58,743 nt of DNA from Hymenobacter elongatus. GTDB taxonomy: Bacteria; Bacteroidota; Bacteroidia; Cytophagales; Hymenobacteraceae. Every line of letters begins with the position of its first letter. Position 1 is the stretch's first letter. Made by a program: the position numbers and the translations under genes. The notes beneath the pieces were generated by a model. That model was given only the letters and a program-made list of their open reading frames with translations, did no database searches and had not been told where the DNA came from. Below are positions 8,915 through 17,371 of this stretch, in pieces. The stretch covers positions 1-58,743 of the forward strand of contig NZ_SRLD01000033.1 in NCBI RefSeq assembly GCF_004745955.1, given 5' to 3'.

Positions 8915-9076
8915 GAGCGTGTTTGTAAATTTAAAAAAAGTCGATTCCGTCATGCTGAGCGCAGTCGAAGCATCTCTACCGCAGTACTAATTGACTTTAT
9001 CATTGCAGTAGAGATGCTTTGACTGCGAAGCCGCCAGATCAAGCACGATATGAAAAGCAAAATCTCAAACCCGCTC
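8915..9076. mobile_element. MITE with IS5-like ends and TAA target duplication
   Basis: The left end GAGCGTGTTTGTAAATTT (from 8915) and right end AAAATCTCAAACCCGCTC (to 9076) are imperfect inverted repeats. They are flanked by TAA at 8912-8914 and TAA at 9077-9079, which fits the TNA target duplications known for part of the IS5 family. The interior is a palindrome (8949-9049) of the GTCATGCTGAGC...CGAAGCATCTC family. The right boundary overlaps the stop codon of the TonB receptor (TAG, complement of 9076-9078). The 9-bp end GAGCGTGTT differs at one position from the IS end at the window start (GGGCGTGTT). Confidence 0.8.
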
Positions 9077-11562
9077 TAAAACGGCACCATCACTTTCACG
9101 CTCAGGTTGCGGCCCATGTTGTAGATTCCGCTGCGGCCATCGGGTGAGGCGGTGTAGTACTCGAAGTATTTCAGGCGGTTCAGGTGCGACTGATAGGTGG
9201 TATTGAACACGTTATCGAGCTGCACGAAGAGCTGGCACCACTCGCGCCGCTGGGGCCCGGCCACGATGGTGGTGCCCGCACCCAGGCCCAGCAGCGTGTA
9301 GCCAGCCGTGCGGGTTTCGGTGTTGTCGACGGCGTAAAAATTGTTCTGCGCGGCGCTGTAGTCCACCACGGCCCGCACGTAGCTGCCCGTCAGCGGCCCC
9401 ACGGCGCGGGGGCTGGTAAAGCGCACTTCGGAGCGGGTGCGCAGCGGCGGAATGAAGGGCAGGTATTTGGCCGCCGCGCCGTTGGCTTCGAGTAGCGCGG
9501 CTTCCTTGTTGAGGCCCGTTACGTAAGCCAGGCTGTTGTTGAATTCCAGCCCCGGCAGGCTTTTCGGATGCAGGTTCACGGTGGCCTCGGTGCCGTAGAG
9601 CTGCGCCCGGCCCTGCTGATATTGGTAGGTGGTGTTGCCCGGCACGATGACCACCGGCTGGCCATCCGCATCGTTTAGCCGGGCCTGATAGATGTAGTTG
9701 TCAATCTGATTGTTGAACACGCTTACGCTCACTTCCGCGTCGGGCAGGTAGACGCTCAGGCCCAGGTCTTCCTGCAGGCTGAATTCGGGCCCAAAGCTGC
9801 GGTTGCCCAGATACACGATGTGCGCGCCGGGGTCGAGGCCGTTGGAGCCCACCTCCGTAATATTAGGAGCCCGGTAGCCCCGCGCCACGTTGGCCCGCAG
9901 CACCAGCTTCTCCGACAGCAGATACGTGGCGCCCACGCTGGCCGATATGCCTTGGTAGCGGGTCCGGAAATCGGCGAACTGCGGGGGCGTGCCGGCGGCA
10001 TTCTCCGCGCGGCCCTGGCGGGCAAAGCCGGTGGCCGGATTATCTTCCACGTAGAAATCGGGCCACTGCAGCGTCCGGGTGTCGTAGCGCAGGCCCCCGG
10101 AAAGGTCGAGCTTGCCGAAGGTGCGCTTCAGAAACACGTAGCCGCCCACGTCGAAAAGCGTGTAGTCCGGAATCGGGAAGTCGGTGGCATCCCGGTTGGT
10201 GTTGGTTTGGTACATTCCGTTCAAGCCTACTGTAGTTTCAAGGCCCTGCCAGGTGGGAGCGGCGTAGCGCAGGTCGTAGCTGTAGGTGTTCAGGGCCACG
10301 TGCAAGCCAGCTTGCCGGGGCGCGGTGGGGTGGTTATACTCGCGCCGGATGTTCTGCTGCGCCCCCAGCAGGGCGTTTACCTCGCCCTGGCCCAGCCGAA
10401 TGCGGGTGCGGCTGAGCAGCCGGTAGTGCTGAATGTGCTGGTGCAGGTCATTGATGCGGTACGTTCCCAGCTGCTCGGTCGGCACCACGGGCCGATTCTT
10501 CAGAACATCCTGGCTGCCGTCGAAGAGCTGGCGGGTAAACCGGCGGCTCAGCGAGTCGCGGCTGCCATCCGGAATTTCCTGCAGGTTGTCGTATAGCGTG
10601 GCGTATAGGTGAGTCGAGCCCCAGGCTTTTTCCACGCCCGTCATCGTTGTCAGGTTCAGCTCCCGAAAAGCCGTGCCGTACACGCGCCCATCCAGGGCAT
10701 TGCGGTAGGCCTGGGCCAACCGGTAGGAGGCGCGCGCCGCGTACTGCCAGCCGTGCTGGTTGTAGTGGAGCCCCAGCGAGGTTCCCACGAGGTTATTGTT
10801 GGTCTGATACTCACTCAGGGCTTCGCCTTGCAGCGTACCCGCCGGGCCGCTGGGCAGGCGCGGCAGCATGTTTATAACGCCTGCCACGGCATCGGAGCCA
10901 TAAATCAGGCTGGCTGGGCCCTTCACCACCTCAATCCGGTCGATGTCGTATTGGTCGATTTCGATGCCGTGCTCGTCGCCCCACTGCTGGCCCTCCTGGC
11001 GCAGGCCGTTGTAGAGCGTCAGCACGCGGTTGTAGCCCAGCCCCCGAATGAAGGGCTTGGAAATATTGGGGCCCGTCGTCACGGCGCTCAGGCCCGGCAC
11101 GCCCTTCACGGCCGCGTCTATCACGTTGCCACTGTTGTTGAGGCTGATTTCGCGCCGGCTCAGCACCGCTATGGGTACCGGGCTCCGCCGAATTTCGGTG
11201 GCCCGCGACACACCCGTAACGACCACTTCCGCCATGTTGGCGGGCGTGACCTGCAGCTCCGTATTCACCGTGGTCAGCTGGTTGGGCTGCACGGTGGCCG
11301 AAACCTTGCGCGTGGTGTGGCCCAGAAAGGAAAAAACCAGCTGGTAGGGCCCCGGCGCAACTTCCAGCCGATACTCACCCGCGCTGGTGGTGGTAGTGCC
11401 GGTGGTGGTGCCAGCCAGCGCTACGCTTACCAGCTCCAGCGGCTGCCCAGCCGCCGTTACGCGGCCTCCAATGGTACCGGTTTGGGCCACCGCCGGGGCC
11501 GCCCCGGCCAACAGGCTGCCGATTACGACTAGAAGCAAACGGATAGTAAGGTGTGTAGTCAT
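9076..11562 (-). CDS. TonB-dependent receptor, probably for a metal ion or metal chelate
   Basis: An 828-aa outer-membrane receptor. Signal peptide at residues 1-27 (ending AVAQ); carboxypeptidase-regulatory-like domain at about 28-110 (GTIGGRVTAAGQPLELVSVA); plug domain at about 125-235 (SLIYGSDAVAGVINMLPRLP); then a 22-strand-type barrel ending LSVKVMVPF. TonB receptors import iron chelates, cobalamin, metals or sugars using proton motive force. It lies downstream of mntH on the same strand but has its own upstream palindrome (11586-11601) like those in front of mntH, suggesting one shared regulator. I infer manganese or iron as the ligand. Confidence 0.9.
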   Translation of the reverse strand: MTTHLTIRLLLVVIGSLLAGAAPAVAQTGTIGGRVTAAGQPLELVSVALAGTTTGTTTTSAGEYRLEVAPGPYQLVFSFLGHTTRKVSATVQPNQLTTVNTELQVTPANMAEVVVTGVSRATEIRRSPVPIAVLSRREISLNNSGNVIDAAVKGVPGLSAVTTGPNISKPFIRGLGYNRVLTLYNGLRQEGQQWGDEHGIEIDQYDIDRIEVVKGPASLIYGSDAVAGVINMLPRLPSGPAGTLQGEALSEYQTNNNLVGTSLGLHYNQHGWQYAARASYRLAQAYRNALDGRVYGTAFRELNLTTMTGVEKAWGSTHLYATLYDNLQEIPDGSRDSLSRRFTRQLFDGSQDVLKNRPVVPTEQLGTYRINDLHQHIQHYRLLSRTRIRLGQGEVNALLGAQQNIRREYNHPTAPRQAGLHVALNTYSYDLRYAAPTWQGLETTVGLNGMYQTNTNRDATDFPIPDYTLFDVGGYVFLKRTFGKLDLSGGLRYDTRTLQWPDFYVEDNPATGFARQGRAENAAGTPPQFADFRTRYQGISASVGATYLLSEKLVLRANVARGYRAPNITEVGSNGLDPGAHIVYLGNRSFGPEFSLQEDLGLSVYLPDAEVSVSVFNNQIDNYIYQARLNDADGQPVVIVPGNTTYQYQQGRAQLYGTEATVNLHPKSLPGLEFNNSLAYVTGLNKEAALLEANGAAAKYLPFIPPLRTRSEVRFTSPRAVGPLTGSYVRAVVDYSAAQNNFYAVDNTETRTAGYTLLGLGAGTTIVAGPQRREWCQLFVQLDNVFNTTYQSHLNRLKYFEYYTASPDGRSGIYNMGRNLSVKVMVPF

Positions 11563-11585
11563 TTTGAGTGCAGCTTAAAAGTATT

Positions 11586-11601
11586 TTTAGACTTGTCTAA
11601 A
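11586..11601. promoter_or_regulatory. candidate metal-regulator operator upstream of the TonB receptor
   Basis: TTTAGACTTGTCTAAA is a perfect palindrome with 6-bp arms, located 24-39 bp upstream of the receptor start. It matches in size and arms the two sites before mntH (13054-13069, 13076-13091). DtxR/MntR-family sites have comparable TTAGg...cCTAA arms; assignment to that family is inference. Confidence 0.6.
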
Positions 11602-11612
11602 AGTATGCGTAC

Positions 11613-11643
11613 AAAAAAGCGCAAGACCAGATCGGCCTTGCGC
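11613..11643 (-). terminator. terminator of mntH
   Basis: On the minus strand, GCGCAAGG...CTTGCGC (11643-11619) is followed by a T run (11618-11613). It separates mntH from the TonB receptor gene. Confidence 0.7.
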
Positions 11644-11650
11644 GTAGAGG

Positions 11651-13030
11651 CTACTTGAAAAAGGTGGTGAACAGCAAGTAGGAGTTGAGCAGAATGATGA
11701 TGCCGGATACCGTCCAGGCCAGCACCTGCAGAGCCATATGATTGGCAAAAACGCCCATTTTGGCCTTGCTGCCCGTGAACAGTACCAGCGGCACCACCGC
11801 GAAACTAAGCTGCAGCGACAGAATAACCTGGCTCAAGACCAGCAGGTCGGCGGTACCTTTCTCACCGTACAAAATCGTGACAATCAGGGCCGGAACTACG
11901 GCTATGCTGCGCGTCACTAGCCGCCGCAGCCAGGGGCGCAGCTTCAGGTGCAGGAAGCCTTCCATCACAATCTGGCCGGCCAGCGTGCCGGTCAGGGTCG
12001 AATTCTGACCCGATGCCAGCAGCGCAATGGCAAACACGGCACTAGCCGCGCCAGCTCCCAGTACCGGAGCCAGCAGCTTGTGCGCATCGTTGATATCGGC
12101 TACGTCGAACATGCCGTTGCTGTGGAAGGCCGCGGCGGCCGTTACCAAAATGGCGGCATTCACGAAAAAAGCCAGAAACAGCGCTACCGTCGAGTCGATG
12201 GTGGCGAATTTGATGGCCATGCGCTTGCCGGGCTCGGTCTGCTCAATCTGCCGCGTCTGCACGATGCTGGAGTGCAGATACAAGTTGTGGGGCATCACGG
12301 TAGCGCCCAGAATGCCGATGGCAATGTAGAGCATGCCCGGATTGGTAATAACCTCTTTCTGGGGCACCAAGCCTTTGGCAATACCCAGATAATCGGGGTG
12401 GGAAACCAGGATTTCGTAGAGAAAGCAGCCGAAAATAATGACGATAAGCCCCGCCACAATGCTTTCAATGACCCGGAATCCTTTGTTCTGAAAAAACAGC
12501 ACCACCAGCACATCCAGAATCGTCAGCACCACGCCCCAGGGCAGGGGCAGGCCAAAGAGCAGATTGAGGGCAATGGCCGAGCCAATGACTTCGGCCAGGT
12601 CGCAGGCGGCAATGGCTATTTCGCAGAACACCCACAGCACCATGGCCACGGGCTTGGAGTAATGGTCGCGGCAGGCCTGGGCCAGGTCACGCCCCGTCAC
12701 GATGCCCAGCTTGGCGGCCAGGTGCTGGAGCAGCATGGCAAACAGGTTGGAAATCAGAATAACCGACAGCAGCGTGTAGCCGTAACGAGAGCCGCCGGCA
12801 ATGTCGGTAGCCCAGTTGCCGGGGTCCATGTAGCCTACTGCTACCATGAGGCCCGGCCCCCAGAAGGCCATCAGCTTGCGCCAGAAGGAAGCATTGGCCG
12901 CGGGCACCTTGATGGAGGCGTATACTTCACTCAGGGAAGGAGCCCGGCGCTCATGACGCCAGCCAGGATGCTTTTCGATGGGGGTAGGGGTGGGGGTTTG
13001 TACGAGTGGCGGCATAACGAATAGAGGCAA
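11651..13030 (-). CDS. mntH: Nramp divalent metal:proton symporter (manganese transport)
   Basis: A 459-aa inner-membrane protein with about 11 transmembrane helices. It has the metal-binding Nramp signature MDPGNWATDIAGG (Asp69, Asn72) in helix 1 and ATVMPHNLYLHSS in helix 6. The family imports Mn(II), and Fe(II), with protons. The N-terminus is about 50 residues longer than typical MntH, with a Pro/Thr-rich cytoplasmic start; a second Met at residue 6 (13015) is an alternative start. Two palindromic operator candidates lie just upstream (13054-13091), and a CDF transporter is divergent. This points to control by cellular manganese or iron. Confidence 0.93.
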   Translation of the reverse strand: MPLFVMPPLVQTPTPTPIEKHPGWRHERRAPSLSEVYASIKVPAANASFWRKLMAFWGPGLMVAVGYMDPGNWATDIAGGSRYGYTLLSVILISNLFAMLLQHLAAKLGIVTGRDLAQACRDHYSKPVAMVLWVFCEIAIAACDLAEVIGSAIALNLLFGLPLPWGVVLTILDVLVVLFFQNKGFRVIESIVAGLIVIIFGCFLYEILVSHPDYLGIAKGLVPQKEVITNPGMLYIAIGILGATVMPHNLYLHSSIVQTRQIEQTEPGKRMAIKFATIDSTVALFLAFFVNAAILVTAAAAFHSNGMFDVADINDAHKLLAPVLGAGAASAVFAIALLASGQNSTLTGTLAGQIVMEGFLHLKLRPWLRRLVTRSIAVVPALIVTILYGEKGTADLLVLSQVILSLQLSFAVVPLVLFTGSKAKMGVFANHMALQVLAWTVSGIIILLNSYLLFTTFFK

Positions 13031-13053
13031 AGCGCTCTACAAAGAAACGGATT

Positions 13054-13069
13054 TTTAGAGTAGCCTAAA
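13054..13069. promoter_or_regulatory. candidate metal-regulator operator 1 upstream of mntH
   Basis: TTTAGAGTAGCCTAAA, an imperfect palindrome (TTTTAG/CTAAAA arms) 24-39 bp before the mntH start. It has the same spacing and arms as the receptor site at 11586-11601 and resembles DtxR/MntR-type boxes. Confidence 0.6.
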
Positions 13070-13075
13070 ATCTTT

Positions 13076-13091
13076 TTTAAGCCCACTTAAA
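13076..13091. promoter_or_regulatory. candidate metal-regulator operator 2 upstream of mntH
   Basis: TTTAAGCCCACTTAAA, a perfect palindrome with 6-bp arms whose centre is 22 bp (two helical turns) from operator 1. The tandem arrangement suits cooperative dimer binding and may also affect the divergent CDF gene at 13183. Confidence 0.5.
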
Positions 13092-13182
13092 TACCGTCTC
13101 AGTCGAAAAAAGTTGCGAAGCGCCCGGGGGTAGTTTTTTTTCCTGGACCTTTGCGGGCCTTTCCCGTGCCTTTTACCCCGTT

Positions 13183-14169
13183 ATGGCTTTTCCCCGCGCC
13201 AAGCTTCGCCTTGGAATATTGTCGCTTGTCGTGAGCCTGGGGCTGGTAGCCATCAAGTTTTACGCCTACTTTCTAACCACCTCGCAGGCAGTGCTCACTG
13301 ATGCGCTGGAGTCGATTATCAACGTCGTAACCAGCGGCTTCGCGCTCTACAGCCTCTACCTGACGGACCTGCCCAAGGACGAAAACCACCCGTATGGGCA
13401 CGGCAAAGTGGAATACCTGTCGGTGGGCTTCGAGGGAGCCCTGATTCTGATTGCCGGGGTCTATATCTTTTATAGTGCCGTGATGGCCGTGCTGGAGCCG
13501 CACACGGTGGCCCGCCCCGACGCGGGCATGGCGCTGCTGGCCATTACGGCCCTGGTGAATCTGGGCGTGGGGTTCGTGCTGGTGCGTTCGGGTAAGAAGA
13601 TGAACTCGGTGGCAATGGTCGGCGACGGGCAGCACTTGTACATCGACGCGCTCAGCACCCTCGTGTCGTGCGTGGCGCTGGTGCTGGTTATTCTCACCGG
13701 CAACGTGCTCTTTGATGCCGGCGCGGCTCTGTTGCTGGGCGTGTTCATCGTCGTCAATGGCTTCCGGATGGTGCGTCGCTCGGTGTCGGGCCTGATGGAC
13801 GAGTCGGATGTATCCACCGTGGAGCAGGTAATTGCCGAGTTGCAACGCCACCGCCTGCCGCCCTGGATTGATGTGCACAACTTGCGCGTGCTGCGCTACG
13901 GGGCCAATCTGCACATCGATTGCCACATGCAGATGCCCTATTATTTCAGCCTGGAAGAAACCCACAACGAGCTGAACCGCATCGAAGACCTGATTAAGCG
14001 GCGCTTCGACGTGGAGGTCGAAATGTTCGTGCACGCCGACCCGTGCACGTTTGTGGCCTGCTCGCTGTGCCACATGCCCGAGTGCCCGGTGCGGCAGCAC
14101 GCCTTCGCCCAAGAGGTCAGCTGGAACCTGACCAACGCAGTGAAAAACGAGCGGCACCGGCTGGGCTAA
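13183..14169 (+). CDS. cation diffusion facilitator (CDF) transporter with Cys-rich tail
   Basis: A 328-aa inner-membrane metal exporter of the CDF family (proton-coupled efflux of Zn, Fe, Mn or Co). TM2 has TDALESIINVV, the next loop HPYGHGKVEYLSV, and TM5 HLYIDALST, the usual metal-site segments. A cytoplasmic ferredoxin-like domain follows (about 205-285). The C-terminus adds a cluster DPCTFVACSLCHMPECPV with four cysteines and a histidine, which could bind metal. It is divergent from mntH with a 152-bp shared control region, so import and export may be regulated together. Confidence 0.9.
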   Translation: MAFPRAKLRLGILSLVVSLGLVAIKFYAYFLTTSQAVLTDALESIINVVTSGFALYSLYLTDLPKDENHPYGHGKVEYLSVGFEGALILIAGVYIFYSAVMAVLEPHTVARPDAGMALLAITALVNLGVGFVLVRSGKKMNSVAMVGDGQHLYIDALSTLVSCVALVLVILTGNVLFDAGAALLLGVFIVVNGFRMVRRSVSGLMDESDVSTVEQVIAELQRHRLPPWIDVHNLRVLRYGANLHIDCHMQMPYYFSLEETHNELNRIEDLIKRRFDVEVEMFVHADPCTFVACSLCHMPECPVRQHAFAQEVSWNLTNAVKNERHRLG

Positions 14170-14196
14170 GCTGCCGCAACAGCCCTGGATAGCCAT

Positions 14197-14231
14197 AAAA
14201 AAGGCGCTACGGGTTTCGCAGCGCCTTTTTT
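14197..14231 (+). terminator. terminator of the CDF gene
   Basis: Stem AAAAAAGGCGCT / AGCGCCTTTTTT (14197-14208, 14220-14231). The A and T runs make it usable from both strands. Confidence 0.85.
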
Positions 14232-14284
14232 ATGTGTTACTACAAAAGTCAATTAAGCTGTGCCAACAGTACGCAAAGAGAACG

Positions 14285-14484
14285 TCATGTCGAGCACAGC
14301 GAGACATCTCGCGTGCCGTCGTAAGGGCGTATTTGGGATGTTGATTTTCGGGTCCTGCCTGATCTGGCGTCCGCTTGCTGAAGCACCGCTACCGCCACAG
14401 TGCTTGCGTTTACCACTGCGGTAGCGATGCTCCGCCAAGCGCAATATGACGTTCAAAACAGATAAAATGCCTGCCAAAGCGCCC
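14285..14484. repeat. nested palindromic elements between the CDF and gliding-type genes
   Basis: This gene-free stretch contains half of one palindrome (GTCATGTCGAGCACAGCGAG, 14285-14320). It is interrupted at TAA (14322-14324) by a second element whose left end GGGCGTATTTGG matches the IS5-type end and whose probable right end is CCAAAGCGCCC (to 14484). The second element holds the pair CCGCTACCGC...GCGGTAGCGATGC. No clear target duplication is seen on the right. I read this as one mobile palindrome inserted into another. Confidence 0.6.
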
Positions 14485-14497
14485 CTGCTCACCGGCT

Positions 14498-17062
14498 CTA
14501 GCGGAACAATTCTACCCAGCCTTTGGTGGTCGTGCCGCTGGCATCGGTGAGCAGGTAATAGTACAAGCCGCTGGGTTGGGTGTCGCCGTTCCAATCGTTG
14601 TTGTAGTTAGCGGCCTCTTTTACCAGGCGTCCCCAGCGGTTGAAAATCTGGATTTTGCTGTTGGTCGGCTCAGTCGATAACACGAAAACATCGTTCAGGC
14701 CGTCGCCATTGGGCGTGAAAACGTTGGGTATTCTCGACTCGGGCACCCGGATGTTGACCTCGGCCAGGGTTTCGTCGCAGGGCGCCGCATTGCCGATGGC
14801 CACCGCCGCCCGCAACCGAATCCGGTAGATGCCCGCTACGTCGAATTGCTTGGTAGCCGCAGTGGCGGAAGTGGAAAAGAACTGCTCGTCATCGGCTGTA
14901 GGCTGCCCGTTGCCCGCCACGATGCGCTGATACGACCACCGGTAGCGGGCCGTCGTGGTGGGCTGGCTTGCAGTGGCCTTCGTGTGATTGGTGAAGGTGA
15001 AAACCAGCGGCGGCAACGAGAGGCTACGCCCCGCCAGGGCCGCCGAGTCGGCCCGGAAAGCGGGCGTGAGGGGCAAGGCTACCCGCACGAGCACGGAAGT
15101 GGTATCGGTGCCGCAGGCCGTGGCCTGGCTGCCCGTAACGGTAAGCTTGTAGCGGGTCGTGGCCAGGGGCTTGACAGTAATAAGTGCTCTATTCAGATCG
15201 TTGCTGCTCAGTCCGTTGGCAGCCGCCCACTGGTAGGTAAACGTCTCCTGGGCGTTGCCGGCGGGGCGGGTGGCGCTGGCCGTGATATTGACCGGGGAGC
15301 CGGCACACACCACGGGCTGGGCGGCACGGGCTTGGGCCTGCAGGCGCTGCTGCACGCGTACCAGCACCGAAGCCGTATCGGAACAGGTGCCTTCCCGGAA
15401 GTCGAGGCCCAGAATCCGGACTTTGTAGCGCGTCGTTACCGCCGGGGTCACTACTACATCCGGGCTGTTGAGCTGGGCGGTGGGGAGCCCCGGCGCGGCT
15501 TCCCACAGGTAGCCGTAGCGCGTCGTGGTGCCGTTGATGGAGTCGGGCCGGAAGGGCGCGGCGCGGAGGCTGACTGAGCTGCCACTGCACACTTCGGGAC
15601 TAGCCGAGCCGGCCACGATTTTGGCAAAATTGCCCTGCTCGATTTTTAGAACAATAGTGCGGTACTGAATGCCTTTAATAGGGCAGGCATTGTCCTCGAT
15701 TTTGAGCGGGATGCGGTACGTTTTGCCCAGAAAAGCTTTGTCGGGCTGAATGCGCAGGATAGCCGCCGGGGTTTTCGTACCATTGCCCAGCAGCTGCAAC
15801 GTGGCCACATCGGACGGCAAATACGTAGGGGCGGCCAGCGTCGGGAGCGGCGGGTCCAGCTCCGGATACGACACCGACAGAATATCACTGGGGTTGAGGT
15901 CGGTGAAGCGGAAGCGGACTTCGGTGTAGTTGCAGGTGTAGGCCGTAACGAAGGTAGAATCGCGGGAGTTGACGATGCGGACCCCCGACTTGGCGAAGCC
16001 GCTGCCGATGGGTGGTTCCGGCTGCTGGTTGGTGTTGCAGTCGATAACGACCACCAGCATATCGCGCCGCACCTGGCCTACTTTGTAGTACACGCGCTGG
16101 CCGTTGGTGCTGGTGGCCCGGCGGTATTCAGCTACTTGGCCTACTACCACATACTTGTTATCGGGCGAGTTGATGGCCGGGTTATAGAGGCTAGGTGTGA
16201 AGGTGAAGCTGCCTTGGCTCGGGTCGAAGTTGAAGGCTGGGGTAGCTGCTTTCAGGGGGCAAGTCCCGGTGATGTTGAAGGATGGAATGGGGTAGGTGGG
16301 GCTGTAGGTACCTTGGCTGGTAGCAATATAGGCCCCGCAAGGCACGCCGTTCGGGGGCGTCAGATCGATGAAGCGGCCGGCCGCGGTGTAGGACTTGTAG
16401 CTGTTGGGCTCGTTGCAGCCCACCAGCGGGTTGGCCAACGTATACACCAGCGAATCGCCGTCGGGCTCGGTGGCGGCAAACGTAATGGTGCGCTGCTGCT
16501 GATAGCACACAAACGGAATCGGAATATCGAGAGGCTGGTACTGGGCCGAGGTATTCTGAATGGTCTGGCCGTTGGGCAGCAGGTTGTTCAGCCGCGCCTC
16601 CAGATAGATACGGCCCCCGTTGGCGTTGATGTTGGCGACGGTAGGACGGGCGTTGTCCGTTACGCTCAACACCCATTCGGCGGCCGGCGGCAGGGTGAGG
16701 GTTGCCTCGAATGTGCCCTTCTCGTAGTTGGTGCGTAAGCCGCTGCCGCATTGGCTGGGGCCGCCGGCAATGTTGGCGCAATACGGGCTGCCGGCTTCCA
16801 CGCTGCCCGCCAGATTCATCTGCACGGTGCTGCCGCCGGCGCAGCCCGTGGCCCGGTAGTTCAGGCTTGGCTTGATGGCGCTGAACAGCTCACCGCCGCA
16901 GTCCCGGAAGATGGTGAGCGAAACCTTGTAGCGGTTGTTGCCCAGAGCTTCATAAGTGAGCTGGCCTCCCTGCAGGTGAGAAGCCTGGGCGCGCGACGCC
17001 CCCACCAGCACCATACCCCAGGCAATGATAAGAATGTAGGTAGCATAGAGAAGTTTCTTCAT
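14498..17062 (-). CDS. large secreted protein with gliding-motility-type C-terminal (T9SS type B) domain
   Basis: An 854-aa protein. Signal peptide MKKLLYATYILIIAWGMVLV, cleavage near ASRAQAS. The N-terminal HLQGGQLTYEALGNNRYKVS is typical of Bacteroidota adhesin-like surface proteins. Ig/PKD-like segments follow (about 500-770). The last 75 residues are the gliding motility-associated C-terminal domain (VFTPNGDGLNDVFVL, then IFNRWGRLVKE, and the end GWVELFR), the signal for export by the type IX secretion system. The start at 17062 is preferred over 17113 because it puts the signal peptide at the N-terminus. Likely role: surface adhesion or motility; no enzyme motif seen. Confidence 0.88.
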   Translation of the reverse strand: MKKLLYATYILIIAWGMVLVGASRAQASHLQGGQLTYEALGNNRYKVSLTIFRDCGGELFSAIKPSLNYRATGCAGGSTVQMNLAGSVEAGSPYCANIAGGPSQCGSGLRTNYEKGTFEATLTLPPAAEWVLSVTDNARPTVANINANGGRIYLEARLNNLLPNGQTIQNTSAQYQPLDIPIPFVCYQQQRTITFAATEPDGDSLVYTLANPLVGCNEPNSYKSYTAAGRFIDLTPPNGVPCGAYIATSQGTYSPTYPIPSFNITGTCPLKAATPAFNFDPSQGSFTFTPSLYNPAINSPDNKYVVVGQVAEYRRATSTNGQRVYYKVGQVRRDMLVVVIDCNTNQQPEPPIGSGFAKSGVRIVNSRDSTFVTAYTCNYTEVRFRFTDLNPSDILSVSYPELDPPLPTLAAPTYLPSDVATLQLLGNGTKTPAAILRIQPDKAFLGKTYRIPLKIEDNACPIKGIQYRTIVLKIEQGNFAKIVAGSASPEVCSGSSVSLRAAPFRPDSINGTTTRYGYLWEAAPGLPTAQLNSPDVVVTPAVTTRYKVRILGLDFREGTCSDTASVLVRVQQRLQAQARAAQPVVCAGSPVNITASATRPAGNAQETFTYQWAAANGLSSNDLNRALITVKPLATTRYKLTVTGSQATACGTDTTSVLVRVALPLTPAFRADSAALAGRSLSLPPLVFTFTNHTKATASQPTTTARYRWSYQRIVAGNGQPTADDEQFFSTSATAATKQFDVAGIYRIRLRAAVAIGNAAPCDETLAEVNIRVPESRIPNVFTPNGDGLNDVFVLSTEPTNSKIQIFNRWGRLVKEAANYNNDWNGDTQPSGLYYYLLTDASGTTTKGWVELFR

Positions 17063-17371
17063 GCACGAAACGAAGAGGTAGGCACTAACAAGATGAGTAG
17101 CGGGAACAGGCAAAGCAGTGCCGTAAGATAGGTATATGCCGTTTTACCAGTATAGAAAACGAGTGTTGTTGTTTGCTGCCCACTGAAGTTGAATAGAAAG
17201 ATGATCCAATACAACACATGCAGCCTGCCGGTTTCTGTACTTAGGCAGTATGTCTTAGCTTTAGCCCATCCGCTCCACTCCACTAGCTGTTTCGCGTGGC
17301 TCTGTGGCCCACGCCACTTCACTTCTCCCGTTTTGCCGAGGGTTTTTTCGCCCTTCCGTTCGTTTGCGTTC
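17063..17371. other. divergent intergenic region between two T9SS cargo genes
   Basis: 309 bp separate the two signal-peptide starts. An in-frame extension of the 1603-aa gene back to 17189 is open but codes for nothing resembling a signal or domain. A weak -7-like TAGCTTTA (17256-17263) is present with no good -33 box. Nothing else is recognised. Confidence 0.4.
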
